This document shows, one piece after another, positions 30,589-37,617 of a stretch of DNA of 37,617 nucleotides. Made by a program: the position numbers and the translations under genes. The notes under the pieces were generated by a model. That model had not been told where the DNA came from. It saw only the letters and a program-made list of their open reading frames with translations, and ran no database searches. Positions within the stretch are counted from its first letter, which is position 1; every line of letters starts with the position of its first letter. This DNA is from an uncultured Prevotellaceae bacterium (GTDB taxonomy: Bacteria; Bacteroidota; Bacteroidia; Bacteroidales; Bacteroidaceae), in contig ONYA01000024.1 in assembly GCA_900321965.1 (NCBI GenBank), positions 1-37,617 on the forward strand, in the 5' to 3' direction.

Positions 30589-31992
30589 TCAGGCGTTGAG
30601 GGCCGCTACGAGCTCGTCTGGTGTCAGCAGCTGTTGCTCGCCAGTATCCATGTTCTTCAGCGTCACCTTACCAGCCGCTATCTCGTTGTCGCCAGCCAAT
30701 GCGACGAAGGGGATATGCTTGGCGTTGGCGTAGGCCATCTGCTTCTTCATCTTCGACGAATCGGGGAATATCTCGGTACGGATGCCTGCCTGACGAGCCT
30801 TCGCGGCAATGGGCAGACAGTAGGCCGTCTCCTGCTCGCCGAAGTTGATGAACAGCAGCTGGGTGCTGGTGACAGCGTCCTTCGGATAGGCGTCGAGCTG
30901 GTTGAGAACGTCGTAGATGCGGTCGACGCCGAAGCTGATGCCCACACCCGACACTCCAGGCATACCGAAGATGCCGGTGAGGTTGTCGTAGCGGCCACCG
31001 CCGGTGATAGAGCCGATCTGCACGTCGAGGGCTTTCACCTCGAAGATGGCGCCGGTGTAGTAGTTCAGGCCGCGAGCTAACGTGAGGTCGAGCTGGAGTT
31101 CATTATGAAGTGAAGAGTGAAGAGTGAAGAGTGAAGAATCTGTTGCGTCTGAATTACGACCTGTCGACAAGGTGGAAAGGATGTAGCGGAGCTCCTCGAC
31201 GCCTTTCAGGCCCGTCTCGCTGTCCTTCAGCACGTCGGCGATGGTGTTGAGCTTCTCGTCGTTGGTGCCTTCAAGCTGGATGATGGGCTGCAGCTTCTGG
31301 ATCTGCTCTTCGGTGAGACCGTCCTCGCGCAGTTCGGCGTTGACGTTGTCGATGCCTATCTTGTCGAGCTTGTCGATGGCGACGGTGATGTCGACAATCT
31401 TGTCGGCAGCACCGATGACCTCTGCAATGCCGCTGAGTATCTTGCGGTTGTTAATCTTAATCTGTACGCGCACGCCGAAGCGGGTGAAGACGGTGTCGAC
31501 AATCTGCATCAGCTCGACCTCGTTCAACAGGGAGTCGCTGCCGACGACGTCGCCGTCGAACTGGTAGAACTCGCGGTAGCGGCCTTTCTGCGGACGGTCG
31601 GCACGCCACACGGGCTGCACCTGATAGCGCTTGAAGGGCATCTGCAGTTCCTCGCGGTGCATCACCACATAGCGGGCAAAGGGCACGGTGAGGTCGTAGC
31701 GCAGACCCTTCTCGCACATCTTGGCAGCCAGGTGCAGGGCGTTGCGCTCCTGCAGCTCCTCGTCAGTCACCTTAGCCAGGCAGTCGCCGCTGTTCAGCAC
31801 TTTGAACAGCAGTTTGTCGCCTTCCTCGCCATATTTGCCCATCAGCGTCTGCAGGGTCTCCATCGCGGGCGTCTCTATCTGCTGGAAGCCGTAGAGTTCG
31901 TACACGCTGCGGATGGTATTGAAGATATAGTTGCGACGGGCCATCTCCTGTGGTCCGAAGTCGCGTGTTCCTTTGGGAATCGAAGGTTTCAT
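30589..31992 (-). CDS. hisS: Histidyl-tRNA synthetase with repeat-encoded insertion
   Basis: Charges tRNA-His; class II synthetase. Motifs: [11 protein letters not shown] start, motif 2 region [20 protein letters not shown], the histidine-specific [15 protein letters not shown] and motif 3 [12 protein letters not shown], then the anticodon-binding domain. The start at 31992 (MKPSIPKG) is preferred; an ATG at 32007 adds five residues and lies inside a 7-bp repeat array. At about residues 276-298 there is an extra segment between ILSTL and [10 protein letters not shown], including [13 protein letters not shown], whose codons are four head-to-tail copies of a 7-bp sequence (31110-31137). Reading frame and all catalytic motifs are kept. 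Confidence 0.95.
   Translation of the reverse strand: MKPSIPKGTRDFGPQEMARRNYIFNTIRSVYELYGFQQIETPAMETLQTLMGKYGEEGDKLLFKVLNSGDCLAKVTDEELQERNALHLAAKMCEKGLRYDLTVPFARYVVMHREELQMPFKRYQVQPVWRADRPQKGRYREFYQFDGDVVGSDSLLNEVELMQIVDTVFTRFGVRVQIKINNRKILSGIAEVIGAADKIVDITVAIDKLDKIGIDNVNAELREDGLTEEQIQKLQPIIQLEGTNDEKLNTIADVLKDSETGLKGVEELRYILSTLSTGRNSDATDSSLFTLHSSLHNELQLDLTLARGLNYYTGAIFEVKALDVQIGSITGGGRYDNLTGIFGMPGVSGVGISFGVDRIYDVLNQLDAYPKDAVTSTQLLFINFGEQETAYCLPIAAKARQAGIRTEIFPDSSKMKKQMAYANAKHIPFVALAGDNEIAAGKVTLKNMDTGEQQLLTPDELVAALNA
31110..31137. repeat. Four 7-bp tandem repeats inside hisS
   Basis: GTGAAGA repeated four times (TCTTCAC in the sense of hisS). Because 7 is not a multiple of 3, the copies are read in rotating frames, giving Ser/Leu/Phe/Thr/His residues. 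Confidence 0.9.
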
Positions 31993-31996
31993 AGTT

Positions 31997-32078
31997 ACAT
32001 TAAACATTAAACATTAAACATGAAACATTAGACATTAGACATTAAACATTAAACATTAAACATTAGACATTAAACATT
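31997..32078. repeat. 7-bp ACATTAA tandem array between hisS and the four-helix-bundle gene
   Basis: Eleven consecutive units of ACATTAA (with ACATGAA and ACATTAG variants) plus a partial unit. The array supplies the stop codon of the four-helix-bundle gene (32070-32072) and lies directly upstream of hisS. Confidence 0.9.
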
Positions 32079-32426
32079 ATTCTTCGTCGATTTAACAATA
32101 TTAACCAGCGTACCTATTATCTTACTAATGTCATCGGCTATGGATTCATATTGCATTTTTGTGATGTAGTCTGTTTCCATCAAAAGCTCCAACCAATATT
32201 TAGTTTCGCTGGCTTCCTTTAATGCTATGCTCATCTTGCTGACAAAATCCATTCGGCTTTGTGCAAATATGCTTTCGCTAATATTTGCTCCAACACTTGT
32301 GCCGCATCTCAGAATCTGCTTCGACATCACAAACTCTTTTTTTTCTTCAGAAAGATATTTATACAGTTTTATGATCCGAATTGCAAATGCTTTAGAATCC
32401 AACACTATTTGGTTGTCAGCCTTCAT
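32070..32426 (-). CDS. Four-helix-bundle protein (23S rRNA intervening-sequence family)
   Basis: The 118 residues match the four-helix-bundle family first found in 23S rRNA intervening sequences: SKAFAIRIIKLYKYLSEEKK, then LRCGTSVGANISESIFAQS, SKMSIALKEASETKYWLELL and a final amphipathic helix. The function is unknown; relatives such as Avd of diversity-generating retroelements bind nucleic acid, but no reverse transcriptase is nearby. It is AT-rich and sits alone between hisS and purA, with repeat arrays on both sides, which looks like insertion. The last codons and stop fall in the 7-bp array. No clear promoter of its own. Confidence 0.9.
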   Translation of the reverse strand: MKADNQIVLDSKAFAIRIIKLYKYLSEEKKEFVMSKQILRCGTSVGANISESIFAQSRMDFVSKMSIALKEASETKYWLELLMETDYITKMQYESIADDISKIIGTLVNIVKSTKNNV

Positions 32427-32474
32427 AATGTTTAATGTTAATGCCTAACGTCCTAAAATTTATTTTTATATTTT

Positions 32475-32550
32475 CTGAAATTTATAATATCTGAAATTTA
32501 ATCTACAAATATCTGAAATTTAATCTTTAATCTTTAATTTCTGAAATTTA
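32475..32550. repeat. CTGAAATTTA repeats between the four-helix-bundle gene and purA
   Basis: CTGAAATTTA recurs at 32475, 32491, 32513 and 32541, interspersed with TTTAATCTT units; ATTAAACATT-type units flank it. The block fills most of the 142-bp gap and contains no gene. Confidence 0.8.
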
Positions 32551-32568
32551 ATTTTTAATCTTTAATGT

Positions 32569-33840
32569 TTAATGTCTCACAATGGTCTGCTCACGGTCGG
32601 GACCGATGCTGATGATGCAGATAGGCGTCTCGAGCTGCTCTTCGAGGAACTGGATGTAGTCCTTGAACTGCTGCGGGAACTGGTCTTCGCTGGTGAACTT
32701 CGTCATATCGGTCTTCCAGCCGGGCAGTTCGCGGTAGACGGGCTCAATGCCGTCCTCGATGTTGTAGGGGAAGTAGTCAATCTCCTGGCCATTTTGCTTG
32801 TAAGCCACGCAAGCCTTGATGGTGTCGAAGCCGTCGAGCACGTCACTCTTCATCATGATGAGCTTCGTCACGCCGTTCACCATGATTGAGTACTTCAGGG
32901 CTACGAGGTCAATCCAGCCGCAGCGGCGCTCACGACCCGTAACGGCACCGTACTCATGGCCGAGGTCGCGGATGAGCTTGCCCGTCTCGTCGAAGAGCTC
33001 TGTGGGGAACGGACCGGCACCGACACGCGTGCAGTAGGCCTTCATGATGCCGAAGACGTCGCCAATCTTGTTGGGACCGATACCCAGACCCGTGCAGGCG
33101 CCGGCACAGATAGTGTTTGAAGAGGTCACGAAGGGATAGCTGCCGAAGTCGACGTCGAGCATCGTACCCTGAGCACCCTCGCAGAGCACCGACTTGCCAC
33201 TCTTGAGAATGTTGTTGATCTCGTGCTCAGAGTCGACGATGGGGAACTGGCGCAGATACTCAATGCCCTCCAGCCACTTCTTCTCAACCTCGGCGATGTC
33301 GTAGTCGAAATTCAGCGACTTCAGGATAGCCTCGTGACGGGCTTTGGCGGCAGCATACTTCTCGGGGAAGTTCTCGAGGATGTCGCCCACGCGCAGACCG
33401 TTGCGGCTCACCTTGTCGGTATAGGTCGGACCGATGCCCTTACCGGTGGTTCCTACCTTGTTCTTACCCTTCTGGGCCTCGTATGCTGCGTCGAGCACAC
33501 GGTGCGTCGGCATGATGAGGTGGGCCTTCTTCGAGATGTGCAGACGCGACTTCAACTCATGGCCGCTCGCCTCTAATGCCTTTGCCTCGTCCATGAAGAG
33601 GTCGGGAGCCAGCACCACGCCGTTGCCGATGATATTCACCTTTCCACCCTGGAAGATACCCGAGGGAATGGAGCGCAACACGTATTTCTGTCCCTCGAAC
33701 TCCAGCGTATGACCCGCATTGGGGCCTCCCTGGAAACGGGCTACAACATCATACTTGGGGGTCAGCACGTCGACCACCTTACCTTTACCTTCGTCGCCCC
33801 ACTGCAGTCCCAGCAGGACGTCAACTTTACCTTGGTTCAT
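32569..33840 (-). CDS. purA: Adenylosuccinate synthetase
   Basis: Makes adenylosuccinate from IMP, aspartate and GTP, the first committed step to AMP. The 423 residues match the family. Motifs: GLQWGDEGKGKVVD (P-loop and catalytic Asp), GGPNAGHT with the catalytic His, GTTGKGIGPTY, EGAQGTMLDVDFGSYPFVTSSN and GRERRCGWID. It overlaps the upstream Fur-family gene by 14 bp, so the two are co-transcribed. The downstream gap to the four-helix-bundle gene is repeat sequence. Confidence 0.97.
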   Translation of the reverse strand: MNQGKVDVLLGLQWGDEGKGKVVDVLTPKYDVVARFQGGPNAGHTLEFEGQKYVLRSIPSGIFQGGKVNIIGNGVVLAPDLFMDEAKALEASGHELKSRLHISKKAHLIMPTHRVLDAAYEAQKGKNKVGTTGKGIGPTYTDKVSRNGLRVGDILENFPEKYAAAKARHEAILKSLNFDYDIAEVEKKWLEGIEYLRQFPIVDSEHEINNILKSGKSVLCEGAQGTMLDVDFGSYPFVTSSNTICAGACTGLGIGPNKIGDVFGIMKAYCTRVGAGPFPTELFDETGKLIRDLGHEYGAVTGRERRCGWIDLVALKYSIMVNGVTKLIMMKSDVLDGFDTIKACVAYKQNGQEIDYFPYNIEDGIEPVYRELPGWKTDMTKFTSEDQFPQQFKDYIQFLEEQLETPICIISIGPDREQTIVRH

Positions 33841-34333
33841 TGTCGTTAATATCTGTTTTTGTTGTCTTTCTTAAATTCTTCCGCCTTGTAATCTTGGCCT
33901 GACAGGTCGAGCAGATGCCGTAGATGTAAAGCGTAAAACCGTCCTTACGGAAACGCTTCAGGTGCAGCTCGTTGATGGCATCGGCTATCTCGGGCGACCT
34001 GACCTCCGTCACCTTGCCGCAGACGGTACACATCTGGTGACAGTGCGAGTTGTTGTCGTAACAGGCCTCATACTTCGTCGTACCCTGGAAACGGTGGCGT
34101 ATGACCAACCGCAGCTCCATAAAGAGATTCAGCGTGTTGTACAGCGTTGCCCGGCTCACGGGAAACTTGTACACCTTGGTCATCTTTTCACCCAACTCGT
34201 CCAGCGTGAAATGTCCGTTGGTGTCGTAAATGGCACGCAAAATCGCATAACGCTCAGGCGTCTTACGATGATTGTTCATTTCAAGGTAGCCGTCGAGAAT
34301 ACGCTCTACGGCGGCCTTCACATTATCTTTCAT
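33827..34333 (-). CDS. Fur-family metal-dependent regulator
   Basis: A 168-residue repressor: winged helix with RKTPERYAILRAIYDTNGHF and SRATLYNTLNLFMELRLV, then a metal-binding dimerisation domain with HCHQMCTVCGK (Cys102, Cys105) and ICSTCQAK (Cys141, Cys144), the structural Zn site. The tail is basic. Whether it senses iron, zinc or peroxide cannot be told from sequence. The 14-bp overlap with purA ties the two together. Confidence 0.92.
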   Translation of the reverse strand: MKDNVKAAVERILDGYLEMNNHRKTPERYAILRAIYDTNGHFTLDELGEKMTKVYKFPVSRATLYNTLNLFMELRLVIRHRFQGTTKYEACYDNNSHCHQMCTVCGKVTEVRSPEIADAINELHLKRFRKDGFTLYIYGICSTCQAKITRRKNLRKTTKTDINDNEPR

Positions 34334-34359
34334 CTGATGTAAGCTTCATAAACCAGCTG

Positions 34360-34367
34360 CAAAATTA
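34360..34367 (-). promoter_or_regulatory. fur/purA promoter (-7 box)
   Basis: TAATTTTG on the minus strand, 26 bp upstream of the Fur-family ATG. No clear TTTG at -33. Confidence 0.55.
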
Positions 34368-34426
34368 CAAAGAAAAACGGAAACCGACGAGCATTTAACA
34401 ACATTTTTATTTATAAACGGTCTATT

Positions 34427-35344
34427 TTACTTCGAGCCTATATAGAGGAATACCATACCCAACAGAACGAGTGCCAGGTCGAAGGCTTTGGCTTTCAGGT
34501 TCTTCTCGCGGAAAATCAGGGCGCCGAAGAGGAAGCTGACGACAACGGAGCCGCGACGTATCATCGACACGATGCTGATCATAGCCGTCGGCAACGACAG
34601 TGAGTAGAAATACATGAAGTCGGCTGCCGAGAGGAACAGACTGACGCCCACGATAGACCACGCCCAGTGGAACGGCGTCGTCTCCTTGTGCTTGGGCCAC
34701 CACAGCAGCCACAGCATCGCTAACATCATGCCACACTGATAGATATTGTACCACGACTGCACCAACATGCGGTCGAGCCCTACCCCACCCTCGCTGACGG
34801 GTGCCATCAGGTACTTGTCGTACAGGCCGCTGACAGCCCCTAAGACGGCCGCACCTACTATCATGTAGATCCAGTGGTCATGCTTGAAGTCGATGCCCTC
34901 CTTCTTGCCCGAACGGCTTAACAGAAAGAACGAGGCCACAGCCAGCAGCACACCTATCCACTGCCACCCGTTCAGCCGTTCGCCGAACACCAGCAGGGCG
35001 CCGACGAGCACCATCACGGGGCGCGTGGCGTTGATAGGACCGACGATGGTCAAGGGCAAGTGCTTCATGCCGAAATAGCCTAACACCCACGACGACAGCA
35101 CGATGACAGCCTTCAGCACCACGTACTTATGAACCTCCCATCCGCCTGATGCCACGTGGAAGATGCTGCCGTCGAGCACGGACGTCGTACCGCTCAGAAC
35201 GATAAACGGCAGGAACACCAACGACGAGAACAGCGTGTTGAGAAAAAGCACGGGAATGACCGCGTTATCCTTCAAAGCCTCTTTCTTAAACGAGTCGTAA
35301 CAGCCTAACAGAGCTGCCGACATAAATGCTAAAATAAGCCACAT
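34427..35344 (-). CDS. DMT/EamA-family transporter
   Basis: A 305-residue inner-membrane protein with about ten hydrophobic segments arranged as two EamA-like halves; each half ends with a short loop like GERLNGWQWIGVLL or FREKNLKAKAFDLALVLLG. The substrate is unknown (DMT exporters move metabolites, nucleotide sugars or amino acids). It starts 3 bp after the truA stop, so it is transcribed with truA. Confidence 0.85.
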   Translation of the reverse strand: MWLILAFMSAALLGCYDSFKKEALKDNAVIPVLFLNTLFSSLVFLPFIVLSGTTSVLDGSIFHVASGGWEVHKYVVLKAVIVLSSWVLGYFGMKHLPLTIVGPINATRPVMVLVGALLVFGERLNGWQWIGVLLAVASFFLLSRSGKKEGIDFKHDHWIYMIVGAAVLGAVSGLYDKYLMAPVSEGGVGLDRMLVQSWYNIYQCGMMLAMLWLLWWPKHKETTPFHWAWSIVGVSLFLSAADFMYFYSLSLPTAMISIVSMIRRGSVVVSFLFGALIFREKNLKAKAFDLALVLLGMVFLYIGSK

Positions 35345-35347
35345 TTT

Positions 35348-36076
35348 CTAATAAGTTATATCCTCTAAAAACAGGGCGTGAGCAGGCATCGACTCACCTG
35401 CCTCTGTCCGCTTTTTTCCTTCAATAATCTTGCGGAAATCTTCTATCGAGACGCGGCCGCGACCCACATCGACGAGCGTGCCCACAACAGCGCGAACCAT
35501 ATTACGCAGGAAGCGGTTGGCGCGTATCTCGAAGTACCAGGTCGTCGGGCTCATCTGGTGCCACTCGGCCACCGTCACGTGGCACAGTGTAGTCTTCACG
35601 TCGGCATGAGCTTTGCAGAAGGCGCCGAAGTCCTCATACTCCATCAGCACTTTAGCAGCTTCATTCATCTTGTTGAAATCCAGCGGATAATGAATTTCGC
35701 ACGAAGTATTACTTAAAAACGGATTCTTCGCCGTATGCAGATAATAGCGATACATCCGACTGGTGGCCGAGAAGCGAGCGTGCAGGTCGTCAGCCACGCG
35801 TTCCACCTTCGCAACGGCGATGTCGCGCGGCAGCAGTTTGTTCAGCTTGTAGGCCAGCTGTCGCCCGTCCGTCTCGTCGTCAATATCGAAGTGCGCCACC
35901 ATCATGCGGGCATGTACGCCAGCATCCGTTCGTCCCGCTCCTGTCACGATAATATCACGACGCAGCAGCAGCGAAAGTGCCCGCTGCAGCTGTGCCTGTA
36001 CCGAGTCGCCGTTAGGTTGTATCTGCCATCCGTGATACCGCGTCCCGTCGTAGCTGAAAGTCACGAAATATCTCAT
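35348..36076 (-). CDS. truA: tRNA pseudouridine(38-40) synthase
   Basis: Modifies U38-U40 in tRNA anticodon arms. The 242 residues match the family. The catalytic Asp51 is in GAGRTDAGVHA; RYFVTFSYDGTRYHGWQ opens the protein and FEIRANRFLRNMVRAVVGTL is the conserved C-terminal motif. It is first gene of a two-gene operon with the DMT transporter. Two promoter-like elements lie upstream (36085-36115 and 36168-36199). Confidence 0.96.
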   Translation of the reverse strand: MRYFVTFSYDGTRYHGWQIQPNGDSVQAQLQRALSLLLRRDIIVTGAGRTDAGVHARMMVAHFDIDDETDGRQLAYKLNKLLPRDIAVAKVERVADDLHARFSATSRMYRYYLHTAKNPFLSNTSCEIHYPLDFNKMNEAAKVLMEYEDFGAFCKAHADVKTTLCHVTVAEWHQMSPTTWYFEIRANRFLRNMVRAVVGTLVDVGRGRVSIEDFRKIIEGKKRTEAGESMPAHALFLEDITY

Positions 36077-36084
36077 TGCGGGTG

Positions 36085-36115
36085 CAAAGTTACGAAAAAA
36101 CGAGGGCAGAACAAA
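36085..36115 (-). promoter_or_regulatory. truA proximal promoter (dispersed module copy 2)
   Basis: -7 TAACTTTG (36085-36092) and -33 TTTG (36112-36115) on the minus strand, spacing 19 bp. The ATG at 36076 is only 8 bp from the -7 box, so the transcript would be almost leaderless. Confidence 0.75.
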
Positions 36116-36146
36116 ATAAATAGTTTTATTTTTTATGCCGAGTGTA

Positions 36147-36176
36147 GTAACTTCGCGACTCTTGTCGCAAAGTTAC
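36147..36176. other. 13-bp hairpin overlapping a promoter
   Basis: GTAACTTCGCGAC (36147-36159) pairs with GTCGCAAAGTTAC (36164-36176) with one mismatch and a 4-nt loop. The right arm contains the -7 box of the distal truA promoter. Confidence 0.65.
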
Positions 36177-36199
36177 GAAAAGTCGAGAGAAAAGCCAAA
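36168..36199 (-). promoter_or_regulatory. truA distal promoter (dispersed module copy 3)
   Basis: -7 TAACTTTG (36168-36175) and -33 TTTG (36196-36199), spacing 20 bp, minus strand. Identical over 23 bp to 27341-27363. Confidence 0.6.
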
Positions 36200-36329
36200 T
36201 ATATTTCTTGCTATTATGCAAGCGAACAAGTTCGAGCGGAGCTTTTCCGTCAGTAACTTCGACGAAAGTCAAAGTCTTTCTTTGATTTTCAACTATTTTT
36301 AGTAATTTCACTATTTAATGAGTCATTCG

Positions 36330-37202
36330 TTATTCCCCAAGAATGCTTTCCACAATCTGATCTAATTGCGTTGTTATCTCTTCTGAAAGCAACTCGCCGG
36401 AGTGGCCTTTCTGCCAGTCTTTGGCTGGGATGGCAGCCTGAAGCTTCTCCAGCGATATTTGAGGCGTAGCCCCAGGTTCCACACCGTAGCATATCATATC
36501 CACATACATTCTGCGCTTGCTGCTGCCAGCCCAGTCGTCGGCGGGATAAGGGTCGGAAAGGAACTGGCCGCTGAACACGATGCCCGCCTTGTCGTCGCCT
36601 GTTCGCATCATATAGAAGAAGTCGCCCCTGCGAGCCTCCTGCCACTCATAGATGCTCCAATTCATGCGGAACATGCCATGCACGCGGTTTTCCATGCACA
36701 CCTCGAAGTCCTTCTCCGTAAACGAACTGATTGTTGGGTTCCAGCGCATCAGGTAAGTCTTCGCCTCCATCAGCATTGGCACCACCTCAAAGGCCACCTC
36801 CCACACGCAGCTTTCGCCCTCAGGGTCTTCCACGATGGGTTTGCCTGCGCCCTGATAATTGAACCGTGTGCCAGGTTCTGTATCCACGTCGATAATTCGT
36901 GCCAGACAATGGTCATCATCGCTACTGAGATCCAAGAACTCCAGCACGCCCTTGATGGCATACGGAAACTCACCGCCATTATAGAAATAGCAGCCGTGGA
37001 ATGTATCGGGCAGTTCTTCGGTCACCAGCACCAGATTCCCGTCGACATTCTCAAGAAACATGTTCTGGTTGTCCTCGTTGATATCTACAAGAATATGTGT
37101 TATCCCGCCCGAACGAACCTTCTCAATCACTTCGCTATCCACTCCGATGACGACTCCCATCTCGTCAAGATTCACCTTCTCGTTTTCCTTTTCCGACTTC
37201 AT
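36330..37202 (-). CDS. Protein with EVE/PUA-like C-terminal domain, otherwise unknown
   Basis: A 290-residue soluble protein. The C-terminal ~110 residues (RRGDFFYMMRTGDDKAGIVF, SGQFLSDPYPADDWAGS, DWQKGHSGELL) have the look of the EVE/PUA-like domains seen in modified-base-sensing and restriction-linked proteins. The N-terminal ~170 residues are acidic and not recognised (HILVDINEDNQNMFL, YNGGEFPYAIKGVLEFL). No signal peptide or membrane segment. It stands alone; the promoter is unclear (a TAATTTCG about 100 bp upstream is the best candidate). Domain assignment is by motif recall and moderate. Confidence 0.55.
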   Translation of the reverse strand: MKSEKENEKVNLDEMGVVIGVDSEVIEKVRSGGITHILVDINEDNQNMFLENVDGNLVLVTEELPDTFHGCYFYNGGEFPYAIKGVLEFLDLSSDDDHCLARIIDVDTEPGTRFNYQGAGKPIVEDPEGESCVWEVAFEVVPMLMEAKTYLMRWNPTISSFTEKDFEVCMENRVHGMFRMNWSIYEWQEARRGDFFYMMRTGDDKAGIVFSGQFLSDPYPADDWAGSSKRRMYVDMICYGVEPGATPQISLEKLQAAIPAKDWQKGHSGELLSEEITTQLDQIVESILGE

Positions 37203-37371
37203 AGACTTGTTGCTTTTAGTTATTAATTGTTATAGACTTTTTTTCAGGCTCTGGTATAATTGGCCGTTACTACCAAACAGTTCTTTTTGGCTTTCGCTTG
37301 CGAAATTACTAAAATTCTTTTAAAAATCGAAAGTTTTAGGTTAAATTGTAACATCTCACAGTTTTTTTTCG

Positions 37372-37379
37372 TAAATTTG
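37372..37379 (+). promoter_or_regulatory. Promoter (-7 box) of the right-edge gene
   Basis: TAAATTTG on the plus strand, 108 bp before the likely ATG at 37488. TTG at 37346-37348 is 23 bp upstream, longer than usual. Confidence 0.5.
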
Positions 37380-37428
37380 CAAACGTCAAAGGCAGACTTA
37401 TACCACGATTGATAGAAGCTGTCAAGTT

Positions 37429-37478
37429 ATGAATTTATGTAAATACGGAGGGCATTAACAATGCGTAAGAAAATATAA
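37429..37478 (+). other. Two mini-ORFs in the leader of the right-edge gene
   Basis: ATG at 37429 opens a 9-codon frame (MNLCKYGGH) ending with TAA at 37456-37458. ATG at 37461 opens a 5-codon frame (MRKKI) ending at 37478. Both precede the ATG at 37488, and CGGAGGG upstream of the second could serve as a ribosome-binding site. GCATT-AAC-AATGC (37452-37464) forms a small hairpin. Could be a leader-peptide arrangement or chance. Confidence 0.35.
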
Positions 37479-37487
37479 AAGAATAAC

Positions 37488-37617
37488 ATGCATCTCATGG
37501 AGGGTATGACTTTCACGGCGACACACTCTTTCCCTCAGATGCTTCCTTACAATGGCAACACTGACTTTGAACTCGTTTCGTTTAATGATAGGAAGAAGCA
37601 TACGGGCAAAGACGAGG
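37488..37617 (+). CDS. N-terminal 43 residues of an unknown gene (possibly DUF4417-like)
   Basis: The frame is open from the ATG at 37488 to the right edge and reads MHLMEGMTFTATHSFPQMLP then YNGNTDFELVSFNDRKKHTG. Another in-frame ATG (37506) could be the start. The FPQMLPYNG...ELVSFNDRKK segment recalls the opening of DUF4417 proteins found on plasmids and phages, but too little is visible for a firm call. Confidence 0.45.
   Translation, partial: MHLMEGMTFTATHSFPQMLPYNGNTDFELVSFNDRKKHTGKDE

Noticed and set aside
32070-32426. Avd protein of a diversity-generating retroelement
   Set aside because: No reverse transcriptase, template repeat or variable repeat was found; the sequence fits the general four-helix-bundle family better.
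36126-36311. 61-codon frame upstream of truA
   Set aside because: It translates the promoter module (LFSRLFVTLR comes from the -7/-33 region); similar false extensions appear at dnaB and other genes.

Overview
The window reads as chromosomal DNA from a Bacteroidota bacterium, most likely Prevotella-like (order Bacteroidales). The pointers are repeated promoters of the Bacteroidota housekeeping type (TTTG, about 19-20 bp, then TAnnTTTG), a short 287-residue primary sigma factor, a TonB-dependent receptor with a carboxypeptidase-regulatory-like N-terminus, a pyruvate phosphate dikinase, and a methylmalonyl-CoA branch typical of succinate/propionate formers. The genus is inference; no rRNA or tRNA gene was seen.

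Layout. 1-180: start of a tyrosine recombinase running off the left edge, preceded by helically phased TGTAAAC repeats. 360-7547: ppdK, an exported YhcH-family protein paired with an MFS transporter, and a TonB-dependent receptor. 7634-10277: methylmalonyl-CoA epimerase and decarboxylase genes (epimerase, alpha subunit, a 49-residue MmdE-like protein, biotin carrier) without the membrane beta subunit; the terminator lies inside a convergent gene. 10267-13516: an unusual sigma-70-family gene coupled to a TPR protein, a divergent patatin-like lipase, and a four-helix-bundle/zinc-finger fusion. 13517-14239: a repeat-rich non-coding stretch.

14240-22107: htrA, then primary sigma factor rpoD leading a tight run of an exported protein, an HPr-kinase-like ATPase, a signal-peptidase-like S24/S26 protein and a PqqD-like peptide-binding protein. 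A subtilisin-family protease and a HAD lipoprotein face it. The kinase/peptidase/PqqD set is the best candidate here for an undescribed peptide-handling system. 22146-25462: dnaB and an AAA+ ATPase. 25501-29371: an accessory patch holding a PD-(D/E)XK nuclease, a small exported repeat protein and an AbiEi/AbiEii type IV toxin-antitoxin pair, bracketed by copies of one AT-rich repeat.

29447-37202: alanine dehydrogenase, hisS carrying an in-frame tandem-repeat insertion, a four-helix-bundle gene embedded in 7-bp repeats, purA, a Fur-family regulator, a DMT transporter, truA and a PUA/EVE-like protein. At the right edge a new gene begins behind a leader containing mini-ORFs. Short tandem repeats are unusually frequent: they fill spacers, lie near both four-helix-bundle genes, and in hisS enter coding sequence.
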